NCBI GenBank assembly: GCA_934565415.1
Contig: CAKTHQ010000011.1
Location: forward strand, 1 to 62,250
Length of the DNA stretch: 62,250 nt
Direction: 5' to 3'
Source: an uncultured Oscillospiraceae bacterium
GTDB lineage: Bacteria > Bacillota > Clostridia > Oscillospirales > Oscillospiraceae
A model generated the notes under the pieces. It had not been told where the DNA came from. It worked only from the letters and a program-made list of their open reading frames with translations, and did not search any database. Position 1 is the first letter of the stretch; each line of letters starts with the position of its first letter. The translations under genes were made by a program, and so were the position numbers. Shown here in pieces: positions 25,289-33,601 of the stretch.

Positions 25289-26389
25289 CTATACGAGCTT
25301 GCTCAGCCGATACAGCGCCCCCGCCGCCTGGGCCCGCGTCACCGCCGTCTCCGGCAAATCGATGCCCCGGTCCGCCAGCATGGGAAGCCACGCGTCCGCC
25401 TCGGCGTCCAGGTCCAGCGCGCTGCACAGCAGAGCTGCCGCGTCAGCACCGGTCAGAGGTTCCCCGCTGTCCCAGCCGCCGGTTTTCCAGATGCCCTTTT
25501 CCGTCAGCCCGGACCGGAGGGCCGCTGCCGCATAAGGCCTGAGCCATTTGGGGAGATTGGAAAGTGCCTCCATATTGGGGGCATCCTCCAGGGGGATGCC
25601 GAGGGTTTTTACCACCATGGTCAAAAATTCCCCCCGGGTCACCTCCTTCTCCGGCTGAAAGCACCGCTGCCCTGCCAGGGTCTCCCCCGTAAAAATGCCG
25701 GAAGAGCGCATCCACTGGGCCGTAAAGCAATCCGCACCCTGGGTATCGGCATAGTCATCCGGCTCCGTAGGGCGCAGGATGGTAATGGTCACCGTGGCCT
25801 CCCGGGAGGTTTTTCCCTGAGGGTCCGAAGCGGTATAGGCAAAGGAATCCACGCCTACCTTATTACTCTTTGGCGTATAGGTGAAGCTGCCGTCCTCCCG
25901 CAGCTCCACCGTTCCCCGGCGAGGCTGGCGGGTAACGGTAAAGGTCAGCTTCTCCCCCTCCGGGTCCCGGGCGGAAAGAACGCCGGTGTTTGCCAGGTTT
26001 TTATAGGTTTCCAGGCTGCCGTCCTCCGCCTCCGGGGGCTTGTTTTCCTTCCCCCGGATTCCCAGGCTGAAGGTCGTCCGGGCTCCGCAGGTATCGGTAA
26101 TCGGCAAGTAGGACAGCTGGGCCCAGGCATCCGTTTCCGTCAGCTCCGGCACAAAGGTCATGCCTTCCAGCTGCTCCCGGGTCAGGGCATCCCCCGGCCG
26201 CAGTTCCCGGTCCCGCAAAAAGCACTTTCCGTTTTCCGGCAGCTCCGTCAGAAAAATGCCGGAAATTTCCTCCCCAAAATCCCGGGAGCCAAAGCAGTAA
26301 CTGCTTCCGCTGTCCACCTGGGCCGCCCGGGCGGATACCGGCAAAGCCAGGCACAGCGCCGCCGCCCAAAGGGCTCTGTTGATTTTCAT
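25289..26389 (-). CDS. Secreted SLH-domain protein with an Ig/cadherin-like repeat
   Basis: A 366-residue exported protein with a signal peptide (residues 1-22). The middle (about 125-210) has a bacterial Ig/VCBS-like repeat: LSARDPEGEKLTFTVTRQPRRGTVELREDGSFTYTPKS, then DSFAYTASDPQGKTS. The C-terminus (about 215-366) contains SLH-like repeats (VTRGEFLTMVVKTLGI, LTGADAAALLCSALDL, VTRAQAAGALYRLS) that usually anchor proteins to secondary wall polymers. The ribosome site is buried in a hairpin (26392-26429), suggesting translational control. Function is otherwise unknown. Confidence 0.8.
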   Translation of the reverse strand: MKINRALWAAALCLALPVSARAAQVDSGSSYCFGSRDFGEEISGIFLTELPENGKCFLRDRELRPGDALTREQLEGMTFVPELTETDAWAQLSYLPITDTCGARTTFSLGIRGKENKPPEAEDGSLETYKNLANTGVLSARDPEGEKLTFTVTRQPRRGTVELREDGSFTYTPKSNKVGVDSFAYTASDPQGKTSREATVTITILRPTEPDDYADTQGADCFTAQWMRSSGIFTGETLAGQRCFQPEKEVTRGEFLTMVVKTLGIPLEDAPNMEALSNLPKWLRPYAAAALRSGLTEKGIWKTGGWDSGEPLTGADAAALLCSALDLDAEADAWLPMLADRGIDLPETAVTRAQAAGALYRLSKLV

Positions 26390-26391
26390 AG

Positions 26392-26429
26392 AACAATACC
26401 TCCAGAAAAAGATTTCCGGAGGTATTGTT
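26392..26429 (-). promoter_or_regulatory. Hairpin sequestering the SLH gene ribosome site
   Basis: AACAATACCTCC pairs perfectly with GGAGGTATTGTT over 12 bp, with four more pairs inside after one mismatch. The GGAGG in the 3' arm is the only ribosome site before the ATG at 26389. The hairpin follows the lipoprotein stop by 32 nt and has no T-run, so it is a poor terminator. Confidence 0.65.
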
Positions 26430-26461
26430 TGCCATCCCTGGCAGAATTATACGGAATTTGT

Positions 26462-27469
26462 TCAGGGCTGCCGGGTAAAGGACAGGGTATTTTCTCCGTC
26501 CGTCAGCTCCAGCTTGCCGTCCTGAGGAAGCTTCACTTCCCACTGCCTGTCCGGGAAGCGAAGGGTAATGGACTCCCCCTTTACCAGGGCCACGCCGGAG
26601 CCGTTGAACAGTGCCTGCATGGCCGAAACCGCCCCCTCCCCATTCAGCTGCTTTTCAAAATCAGCCATGGAGATTTTGTAGTCCGATTCGAATACGCCCG
26701 CATTGTCGCTGACGCCATAGTTCTCCAGGAGCTCTTCCTGGGAAATATCCATTTCTTCCGCTTCTGCGGCCACAACCCCGTCGTAGTAGGCTGCAAGCTG
26801 ACTGTGAAGCTGGGAAGCATAGCTCTTTTGCAGCCGGTCCAGGTCCTCCCCCGCCAGGGTCAGCACCGCCAGGCCGTCCTCTTCGATTTTCAGCTCCACC
26901 TTGGCAGACAGATCCTGAAAGGAAAAATCCTTGCAGAAATCCTTGTCCAGCGCCTCCTGATCCTGGGCCCGGGCATTCAGCTCCTCCTGAAAATAGGAGA
27001 CGCTGTCCAGGGTGTAGGCCCAGGTCCCCGTCAAATCCTGTAATTCCTGGCTGGATTCCCGTCCGTTTTCCAGGTCGGCAGCCAGCTTGGTCCCCTTCAG
27101 TGTCTCTAAGGCCGCCGCCGTATCCCCCTGGTTATATTGCTCCAGCGCCGCCAGCTGGGCCGCCGCCCGGGATAGCCCCTTGGCATTTTCATATTCTCCC
27201 AGAGCCGCAAAGGCTGTGGAGGCCCCCAGGTATTCTCCCTCCGACAGCTGCTTCATAGCCAGATAATAATCGCAGGCCGTTACCATGGCCTCACTGTCCA
27301 GATACCCCTCCAGCTCCCGGAAGGCCTTCCGGGCCTCGGTATACTGGCCGTAATAAAAAAGATTTCTGGCCGATTCGTAGCTTTTTTCCTTTGACTTACC
27401 GCAGCCGGCCAAACCCAGCAGCAGAACGCCTGCCATCAGGCCCGCCATATATTTCCGAAACACCTTCAT
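26462..27469 (-). CDS. Lipoprotein with TPR-like helical repeats
   Basis: A 335-residue lipoprotein with lipobox LGLAGC. The first 130 residues look like short TPR helices (YESARNLFYYGQYTEARKAFREL, YENAKGLSRAAAQLAALEQY). The C-terminal half is mixed alpha/beta and ends in a beta-rich stretch with matched strands (ITLRFPDRQWEVKL, GKLELTDGENTLSF). No known family is recognised. ATG at 27469 has AGAGGTG upstream. It starts 13 nt after the membrane glycosyltransferase-like gene, so the two are probably co-transcribed. Confidence 0.75.
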   Translation of the reverse strand: MKVFRKYMAGLMAGVLLLGLAGCGKSKEKSYESARNLFYYGQYTEARKAFRELEGYLDSEAMVTACDYYLAMKQLSEGEYLGASTAFAALGEYENAKGLSRAAAQLAALEQYNQGDTAAALETLKGTKLAADLENGRESSQELQDLTGTWAYTLDSVSYFQEELNARAQDQEALDKDFCKDFSFQDLSAKVELKIEEDGLAVLTLAGEDLDRLQKSYASQLHSQLAAYYDGVVAAEAEEMDISQEELLENYGVSDNAGVFESDYKISMADFEKQLNGEGAVSAMQALFNGSGVALVKGESITLRFPDRQWEVKLPQDGKLELTDGENTLSFTRQP

Positions 27470-27482
27470 AAAGCACACCTCT

Positions 27483-28985
27483 TTACTTTTTCTCCCACAG
27501 GCGGTAGTTTCCCGCCGTGTATACAGGCACATAGCTTTCTTCCAGAACCGTCAGAAGCCGCTCCGGCTCTATCCCCTCCGGAGGAGTCACCACAAAATCT
27601 GCCGCCGCTTCGCCAAGGTAACCTTCCAGCGCCCGCCCGATTTCCGGGTCCAGCTGAATGTAGTGGGGCTGCCAGTCACAGTATTTGTTGGGGGGCAGGA
27701 GCCCCGCCTGGATATAAAAGGCAGAGCAGGAAGGAAAACCGTATACATATACCGTCTTTCCCTCCGGCACCCGGGCGGCAACGGACTGTATTGCATCAAA
27801 ATCCGTCCGGTCCTCCGTATGGGTCAGGGCGCAGTACATGGCATAGCGTACCTCCTCCAGCGCCCTGGGGCGAAACAGGGGCCACTGGGCCGCCAGCACC
27901 GCCAGAAGCAAAAGCAGGCAAGCCGCTGCCCGCAGCTTTCGGTTCCCCAATGTGCCCCGCTTCCGCCCCTGCGCAAACAGGAAGGCGGCATATACGAGGC
28001 TTGGGATAGCCAGTACAAAATAGTGGCAGTAGCCGTTGCCCATCAGAGCCGCCAGCACCGCCGTAAACGCTGCCGCCGCAAAAAACAGCCAGCTCCGCCA
28101 GTCCTTTTCCCCATAGAGCACCAGGGGGATCCCCGGCACCAGCGGCAGCAGCAAGCACCACCGGACAGTGCCCATGGTGCTCAGGCTGTCCAGCAGGCCG
28201 CTTTCCCCGGAGTAGGCAAAGCCGAATAAGAATACCTGAGAGAGCATCTCCCCCAGAATTCCCTTTGCCAGGCACCACAGTACCCCCGGCAGCAGTCCGG
28301 CCGCCACACCCAGAAGAAACATCCCGGCGTTGGCCAGCAGATTTTTCCAGCGTTTCCATACAACCAAGTCGCAGGTCACCGTCAGCAAAATTGCCCCGAT
28401 CAAAGCGGCATTGGTAACCCGGATCAGCGCCAGAACGCCAAAGGCAACGCCGTAGAAAAAGCCTGCCCATATACGATGGTCCTGGACCTCCGCTTCCCGC
28501 TTTTTCGCCCCGCTAAGCCAGTTAAGAAAACAGTAGAGGCACCCGCTTAAAAGGGGCATAGACCATTCCTCCGTCAGGTTGCCGCCGGTCATGGTGTAGC
28601 TCATTACATAGCCCAAAGGCAGCAGCGTCAGCAGGCCGCCCCACAGCGGGAATTTTTGATCTGCCAGGCCCAGGCACCGGAGAAAGAAGAAGGCGCTTAC
28701 CGTCATGGCCAGCCATTGCAGCAGGAAGATTCCCCCCCGCCCCGGGGAAATCAGCTGCCCCAAATACTGGATCCAGAAAAGATACGGCCCTTTCATATCA
28801 AAAAAGTCCCGGTACGGAAGCTTTCCCTTTGTCATACCCACGCCAACCAGCCGGAAAAAGGCGGAATCCTGGCCGGGGCTATATTGCAGCAAGGGCGTGG
28901 TACTTAAAGAGCAGGTCAGTAAAAATACCATTGACGCAATGGCAGACAAGGCAATCATTAAAAATACAGACTTTTTACGTTTCAT
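27483..28985 (-). CDS. Polytopic membrane protein, GT-C glycosyltransferase-like
   Basis: A 500-residue protein with about 10-11 membrane helices. The N-terminal part shows the pattern of GT39/GT83-type mannosyl- and arabinosyl-transferases: a first helix, then an external loop with YSPGQDSAFFRLVGVGMTKGKLPYRDFFDMKGPYLFWIQYLG, including an acidic residue in the first loop. The C-terminal 110 residues form a soluble extracytoplasmic domain. It probably transfers sugar from a lipid-linked donor to an envelope acceptor (inference). Confidence 0.75.
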   Translation of the reverse strand: MKRKKSVFLMIALSAIASMVFLLTCSLSTTPLLQYSPGQDSAFFRLVGVGMTKGKLPYRDFFDMKGPYLFWIQYLGQLISPGRGGIFLLQWLAMTVSAFFFLRCLGLADQKFPLWGGLLTLLPLGYVMSYTMTGGNLTEEWSMPLLSGCLYCFLNWLSGAKKREAEVQDHRIWAGFFYGVAFGVLALIRVTNAALIGAILLTVTCDLVVWKRWKNLLANAGMFLLGVAAGLLPGVLWCLAKGILGEMLSQVFLFGFAYSGESGLLDSLSTMGTVRWCLLLPLVPGIPLVLYGEKDWRSWLFFAAAAFTAVLAALMGNGYCHYFVLAIPSLVYAAFLFAQGRKRGTLGNRKLRAAACLLLLLAVLAAQWPLFRPRALEEVRYAMYCALTHTEDRTDFDAIQSVAARVPEGKTVYVYGFPSCSAFYIQAGLLPPNKYCDWQPHYIQLDPEIGRALEGYLGEAAADFVVTPPEGIEPERLLTVLEESYVPVYTAGNYRLWEKK

Positions 28986-29047
28986 TTTGGGTTCCGCTTT
29001 CTATAAAATCGGCAGGATCAAATGGGGAATCGTTCTTTATCCACTCT

Positions 29048-29075
29048 ATTGTACAAAAAACTTTTGCCGCCGTAA
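29048..29075 (-). promoter_or_regulatory. Possible promoter of the glycosyltransferase-like gene
   Basis: TACAAT at 29048-29053 with a weak TTACGG 16 bp upstream that lies in the terminator stem of the preceding gene. Confidence 0.4.
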
Positions 29076-29100
29076 AGAGGGAAAATCTTACGGCGGCAAA
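29055..29100 (-). terminator. Terminator of the flavoprotein pair
   Basis: A 13-bp perfect stem TTTGCCGCCGTAA/TTACGGCGGCAAA followed by AGTTTTTTG, 2 nt after the stop at 29103. Confidence 0.92.
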
Positions 29101-29102
29101 TT

Positions 29103-30668
29103 TTACATTTCCAGCATCTTTTCCGCGGTCATCATCCCGTCAATGGCGGCAGACATGATGCCCCCGGCGTATCCGGCCCCTTCCCCGGTGGGATAAAGGC
29201 CCCGGATAACCGACTGTCGGCTTTCGTCTCTTAAAATGCGCACCGGGGAGGAACTTCTGGTCTCCGGGGCGGTAAGCACCGCCTCCGGGTCCGCAAAGCC
29301 CTTGAGCTTCCTGTCCAGCATCGGCAGAGCCTCTTTCAGTGCTCCGGTAATCCGCCGGGGCAGACATTTGTTCAGATCCGTCCAGGTAACCCCGGGGCGA
29401 TAGGTGGGTACAACCCTTCCGGGGCCGACGCTTTCCTTTCCGGCCAGAAAATCCCCTACCCTTTGGGCCGGGGCCCGATAGCTGCCGGAAAGCCCAAAGG
29501 CCCCCTCCTCAATTTCCCGCTGCCAGTACATTCCCCCCAAGGGGCCCTCGTAGGGAAAAACCTCCGGGTTCACGGTAACCAGCAGAGCTGCGTTGGCATT
29601 CTCTCCGTCCCGGTCCGCATAGCTCATGCCATTGGTAACGATCCGCCCCTCTTCGGAGGCTGCCGCCACCACATATCCCCCGGGGCACATACAAAAGGTA
29701 TATACGGTGCCATCTGCCAGGTGCTGCACCAGCTTGTAGTCCGCCGGGGGCAGGGCCCCTCTGGGGCGGCCATACTGGGCCAGATCCATGTCCTCCTGCC
29801 GCTGCTCAATCCGAACGCCCATGGCAAAGGGCTTGGGCTCCATGGGAACCCCCTGGTTCAGGAGGCTTTCAAAGGTATCTCTGGCGCTGTGGCCAATGGC
29901 CAGCACCGCCTGGCGGCAGGGAATCAATTCTCCCGTGGTCAAAACCACGCCTGTCAGCCGGCCGTCTTCCGTTTCCAGCCGCTCCACCTGGCTTTCAAAG
30001 CGAACCTCGCCCCCCAGGGAGACAATGCGCCTGCGCAGATTCTGGACAACCTCCAACAGTACATCCGTCCCCACATGGGGCTTGGCGTCGTAGAGAATGT
30101 CCTCCCGGGCACCTGCCGCTACAAACTGCTCCAAAATCCAGCCGATTCTGGGATTGTTGACTCCGGTATTCAGCTTGCCGTCGGAAAAGGTCCCGGCGCC
30201 GCCCTCCCCAAACTGCACGTTGCTGCGGGGATCCAGGCGGCCGGTTTCAAAAAATTCCTGTACCTTTTGGTGCCGGGTCCGGGCATCCTGGCCCCGTTCC
30301 AGTACAATGGGCTTTTGCCCTGCCAGAGCAAGAACCAGGGCCGCAAACATCCCCGCAGGGCCGAAGCCGATGACCACAGGCCGGTCCTCCTTAGGCGCCG
30401 CCTTGGGGACCCGATAAAAGCTCACAGGCGCCGCACTTACCCGCTTATTCCGATTGCGCTTCAGCACCCGGTTTTCCCCGGTTTTCAGGGCCACATCCAC
30501 GGTGTAGATGACCCTTACATCCGGCTTCTTCCGGGCATCCACAGACCGGCGGACCAGGGTCAGCCCGGCAATTTCCGAGCCGGAAATCCCTAAGGTTTTT
30601 GCCGCCTCATACAATAGCGCTCCCCGGTCGTGCTCCGGGGGCAAAGAAATATCCCGAATTCGTATCAT
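29103..30668 (-). CDS. FAD-dependent dehydrogenase (COG2509-like)
   Basis: A 521-residue flavoprotein. An N-terminal domain (residues 1-85, with a DVALKTGENRVLKRNRNKR basic patch) precedes an FAD Rossmann site (VVIGFGPAGMFAALVLA). Further motifs include QFGEGGAGTFSDGKLNTGV and a C-terminal GLYPTGEGAGYAGGIMSAAIDG. Long-form members are widespread in anaerobes; the reaction is not established. The ATG overlaps the stop of the upstream BaiN-like gene (ATGA), so the two flavoproteins are coupled. Confidence 0.87.
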   Translation of the reverse strand: MIRIRDISLPPEHDRGALLYEAAKTLGISGSEIAGLTLVRRSVDARKKPDVRVIYTVDVALKTGENRVLKRNRNKRVSAAPVSFYRVPKAAPKEDRPVVIGFGPAGMFAALVLALAGQKPIVLERGQDARTRHQKVQEFFETGRLDPRSNVQFGEGGAGTFSDGKLNTGVNNPRIGWILEQFVAAGAREDILYDAKPHVGTDVLLEVVQNLRRRIVSLGGEVRFESQVERLETEDGRLTGVVLTTGELIPCRQAVLAIGHSARDTFESLLNQGVPMEPKPFAMGVRIEQRQEDMDLAQYGRPRGALPPADYKLVQHLADGTVYTFCMCPGGYVVAAASEEGRIVTNGMSYADRDGENANAALLVTVNPEVFPYEGPLGGMYWQREIEEGAFGLSGSYRAPAQRVGDFLAGKESVGPGRVVPTYRPGVTWTDLNKCLPRRITGALKEALPMLDRKLKGFADPEAVLTAPETRSSSPVRILRDESRQSVIRGLYPTGEGAGYAGGIMSAAIDGMMTAEKMLEM

Positions 30669-31876
30669 TTGTTTCCTCCCGCGTTTTTTCCGGCCAGCAG
30701 CCCGGAAGCCCAGGCCCATTGCAGGTTGTAGCCGCCGCAGTCCCCGTCCACATCCAGCACTTCCCCGCAGGCATAAAGCCCGGGAACCAGCTTGCTTTCC
30801 ATGGTCGTACAGTCAAACTCCTCCGTTACGATCCCTCCGGCCGTCACCTGGGCGCTGTCCATGCCCAGAGGCTCCGTCAGGTGTACCGGGAAGTGCTTCA
30901 CCTTTTGGGCCAGCTCCTCCAGCGCATAATCCGGCAGGTCCTGTGCTCTTCCCATAAGGCTAAAACCGCAGGCCTGAACCAGGACCCTTCCCAGCCGGTT
31001 ATGGAGAATCCCCGTCAGCAGCTCCCCGTTGGGAAGCGCCGTTTCTCTCCGCTGCCTGAGGGCTTCCAGCAGCTCTTCTTCGGAGAGAATGGGCAGCAAA
31101 TCCAGCACGCAGACCCAGTTTCCCTTTTCCCGGCACACATCCCGGGATAGCGCAAACATCATGGGCCCGGAAAGGCCCATTTCCGTAAACTGGATTTCCC
31201 CGGTGCCTTCCGCAAAAAGCGTTTCGTCCCGGTAGATCTTTCCTGCGCACTCCGCCCGGACGCCCTTCAGGGAAGCCACCCCGGGCCAGTCGGTTCTGAT
31301 CTGGACCAAATTCGGACGCAGCTTGGTGCACCGGTGGCCCAGGCCTCTTAAAATCTGATAGCCGGACATACCGCCTCCCAGCTTGCTGCCGGCCAGGCCT
31401 CCGCAGGCTGCAATCAGCCTGTCGCATAAATATGCTTCTTCCGCCGTTTCCAGCCGGAAGCCGCTGCCGTTTCGCTTGACCCGGGTCACTTCCGTGCCGG
31501 CAAGCAGCCGGATATTGGGCTTTTCCAGAGCAAACCGCAGCACATCCACTACGGAATTTGCCTGGTCCGAAAAAGGGTATACCCGTCCGGAAGGTTCGGC
31601 AACCGTCATTAGGCCCAGGGAGCGGAACCAGGCAAGAACCGTTTCCGGCGGATATTGCTCCAGGGCATATCGCCAAAAATCCGCCCCGTCTCCATGGTAG
31701 CCTCCCTCCAGGGCGTGGAGATTTGTCAGGTTACAGCGCCCGTTTCCGGTGGCCTGGAGCTTTCGCCCCACCCGGGCCTGCCGTTCCAGCAGCAGAACCT
31801 GGTTTTGGGGATTCTCCGCCGCCCGGATGGCCGCCGCCATGCCGGAAGCTCCCGCGCCGATAATGCCAATGACCAT
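30665..31876 (-). CDS. BaiN/HI0933-family FAD-dependent oxidoreductase, second copy
   Basis: A 403-residue flavoprotein with GIIGAGASGMAAAIRA (FAD site), ATGNGRCNLTN and the C-terminal GGYNLQWAWASGLLAG. It is clearly divergent from the 13230-14468 paralogue but shares every family motif. The ATG at 31876 has AAGGAAC 9 nt upstream and a promoter at 31919-31947; the frame stays open to 32125, but that extension crosses the promoter and is rejected. Confidence 0.87.
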   Translation of the reverse strand: MVIGIIGAGASGMAAAIRAAENPQNQVLLLERQARVGRKLQATGNGRCNLTNLHALEGGYHGDGADFWRYALEQYPPETVLAWFRSLGLMTVAEPSGRVYPFSDQANSVVDVLRFALEKPNIRLLAGTEVTRVKRNGSGFRLETAEEAYLCDRLIAACGGLAGSKLGGGMSGYQILRGLGHRCTKLRPNLVQIRTDWPGVASLKGVRAECAGKIYRDETLFAEGTGEIQFTEMGLSGPMMFALSRDVCREKGNWVCVLDLLPILSEEELLEALRQRRETALPNGELLTGILHNRLGRVLVQACGFSLMGRAQDLPDYALEELAQKVKHFPVHLTEPLGMDSAQVTAGGIVTEEFDCTTMESKLVPGLYACGEVLDVDGDCGGYNLQWAWASGLLAGKNAGGNK

Positions 31877-31918
31877 GGTTTTCCAGTTCCTTTCCCTGTG
31901 GTTTCGATTTTGCTTTCC

Positions 31919-31947
31919 ATTATACACAATTTCCCCCCGACGTACAA
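31919..31947 (-). promoter_or_regulatory. Sigma-A promoter of the flavoprotein pair
   Basis: TTGTAC, a 17-bp spacer and a perfect TATAAT, 43 nt upstream of the ATG. Confidence 0.8.
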
Positions 31948-31980
31948 GAAAAACTTCTTCCCATCTTTCTTTTTCTGTGC

Positions 31981-31986
31981 TATAAT
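31981..31986 (+). promoter_or_regulatory. Extended -10 promoter of the ylmH-like operon
   Basis: TATAAT preceded by TGTGC; no convincing -35. Divergent from the flavoprotein promoter. Confidence 0.6.
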
Positions 31987-32024
31987 GTCCGATAAATGGA
32001 TTAAAGGGGACGCAGTATACGAAA

Positions 32025-32810
32025 ATGGAACGAAGCGCCATTGAAAAAATCGCCAAAACGCCGGAGGACCGGCTGCTCCTGGCCAAGCTCTGGGACAAAA
32101 TTACGGCTGCCATGCGGAAAAACATTGCCGGGCAGACCCATTTTTTGTCCCCCCGGGAGCTGGAGCTGGCCCGTTACCTCTTTGGGGAGGAGCCGGGGCT
32201 TTACGCCTTTGGAGGCTTCGAGGACGCCGAGCGGAAAATACTTGTCTATCTGCCGGAATATCTGGATGAATCGGCGCTTTACGCGGAAGACAGCCCGGTA
32301 ACCTGCCTGGAGGGCACCTTTTTCCGGGAAGACAATTTGTCCCACCGGGATATTCTGGGCGCTCTGATGGGCGCCGGCATCCAGCGGGAAACCGTAGGAG
32401 ATATTCTGGTAGAACCGGGCCGGTGCCTGTTTTTCGTCACCCGGGAGATTGCCCCCTATGTTTTAGACAATCTTCGCTCCGCCGGAAGGACCGTTTTGCA
32501 TCTGACCCAGGTACCCCTGCAGGGCCTGTCCCTTCCCCAGCCGGAATTTCAGGAAATCAGGGATACCGTCTCCTCGGTGCGGCTGGACAGCGTAATTGCC
32601 TCCGGCTTCCGCATCGGCCGTTCTCTGGCCGCCGAATACATCCGTTCCGGGAAAGCGGCTCTGGACGGGATTCCCTGCGAAAAGCCGGATAAGCCGGTGC
32701 CCGAAGGCGCCAAAATCTCCGTAAGAGGTCTGGGGAAAATTCGTCTGGCCTCCATCGGTGGAAAAACAAAAAAAGACCGGATCAGTCTTCTGATCCAGAA
32801 ATATGTGTGA
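32025..32810 (+). CDS. ylmH: YlmH-type S4 RNA-binding protein
   Basis: A 261-residue protein. The N-terminal region (LLAKLWDKITAAMRKN, HRDILGALMGAGIQRETVGDILV) matches YlmH, and the C-terminal S4 domain has RLDSVIASGFRIGRSLAAEYIRSGKAALDG. In other Firmicutes YlmH sits in the division cluster near sepF/divIVA and acts on the ribosome or peptidyl-tRNA during quality control. Here it is away from division genes and heads an operon with a DUF896 gene, a Nudix gene and ygiQ. Confidence 0.88.
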   Translation: MERSAIEKIAKTPEDRLLLAKLWDKITAAMRKNIAGQTHFLSPRELELARYLFGEEPGLYAFGGFEDAERKILVYLPEYLDESALYAEDSPVTCLEGTFFREDNLSHRDILGALMGAGIQRETVGDILVEPGRCLFFVTREIAPYVLDNLRSAGRTVLHLTQVPLQGLSLPQPEFQEIRDTVSSVRLDSVIASGFRIGRSLAAEYIRSGKAALDGIPCEKPDKPVPEGAKISVRGLGKIRLASIGGKTKKDRISLLIQKYV

Positions 32811-32820
32811 GGAAAGCATT

Positions 32821-33024
32821 ATGAACATGAACGAAGTCATTGCCCGCATCAACGAGCTGGCAAAAAAAGCCAAAGCCGGAGCTCTTACCCCGGAGGAAGT
32901 ACAGGAGCGGGACAAGCTCCGCAGAATTTACATTGACTCCGTAAAGGCAAACCTGGTGGGCCAGCTGGAAAACACCTACATTCTGGAGCCCGACGGCACC
33001 AAGAAGAAGGTGACCAAAAAATAA
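32821..33024 (+). CDS. DUF896 (YnzC-like) small protein
   Basis: A 67-residue helical, basic protein with the family core VIARINELAKKAKAGALTPEEVQERDKLRRIYIDSVKANL. Bacillus YnzC is linked to the SOS response by position, but no function is proven. The ATG at 32821 follows GAGGAAAG; the in-frame ATG at 32803 overlaps the end of ylmH and has no ribosome site. Its stop overlaps the Nudix start (TAATG). Confidence 0.9.
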   Translation: MNMNEVIARINELAKKAKAGALTPEEVQERDKLRRIYIDSVKANLVGQLENTYILEPDGTKKKVTKK

Positions 33025-33590
33025 TGGAGCTTCTCAACGCTCTGAACCGGTACACCCCCGTAAACCCGCAGGAAGCCCGGGACAGGCAGCAATTTCTTAC
33101 CCTGCTGCAAAGCGGACAGGAGCTCTACACCCGGGCAAATCCCGTTGCCCACCTGACCGCCTCCAGCTGGGTAGTAAGCCCGGACCGGAAGCAGGTGCTG
33201 TTGGTGTACCATAATATCTACAAATCCTGGTCCTGGATGGGCGGCCATGCCGACGGGGACCGGGATCTTTGCGGTGTCGCCCTGCGGGAGACCGGCGAGG
33301 AAAGCGGCTTAATGGATCTCCGTCTGCTGACGCCGGAGATCTTCTCTTTGGAAACTCTGACGGTAGACGGCCATATCAAGCGGGGAGCCTATGTATCCAG
33401 CCACCTGCACCTGAATGTGACCTATCTGTTGGAGGCAGACCCATCTGCGCAGGTTCATGTCAAGCCCGACGAAAACAGCGGCGTTCGCTGGTTCCCTGTA
33501 GAGGAAGTTGCAAACGCCGTTTCCGAGCCCTGGATGCAGGCGCGCATTTATAACAAGCTCATGGACAAAGTCAGGTCCATGGGGATTTAA
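33024..33590 (+). CDS. Nudix hydrolase with altered Nudix box
   Basis: A 188-residue Nudix-fold protein. The box reads GHADGDRDLCGVALRETGEE, then SGL. The terminal REUxEExGU half is complete, so metal binding is probably kept. The glutamate expected seven residues before RE is an arginine. Substrate cannot be predicted. It overlaps the DUF896 stop by 1 nt and lies 11 nt before ygiQ. Confidence 0.85.
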   Translation: MELLNALNRYTPVNPQEARDRQQFLTLLQSGQELYTRANPVAHLTASSWVVSPDRKQVLLVYHNIYKSWSWMGGHADGDRDLCGVALRETGEESGLMDLRLLTPEIFSLETLTVDGHIKRGAYVSSHLHLNVTYLLEADPSAQVHVKPDENSGVRWFPVEEVANAVSEPWMQARIYNKLMDKVRSMGI

Positions 33591-33601
33591 CGGAGGAACG
33601 A

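Noticed and set aside
25250..27043. 597-codon plus-strand frame opposite the SLH and TPR lipoprotein genes
   Set aside because: Antisense shadow; both minus-strand genes have signal peptides and ribosome sites, and this frame has neither.
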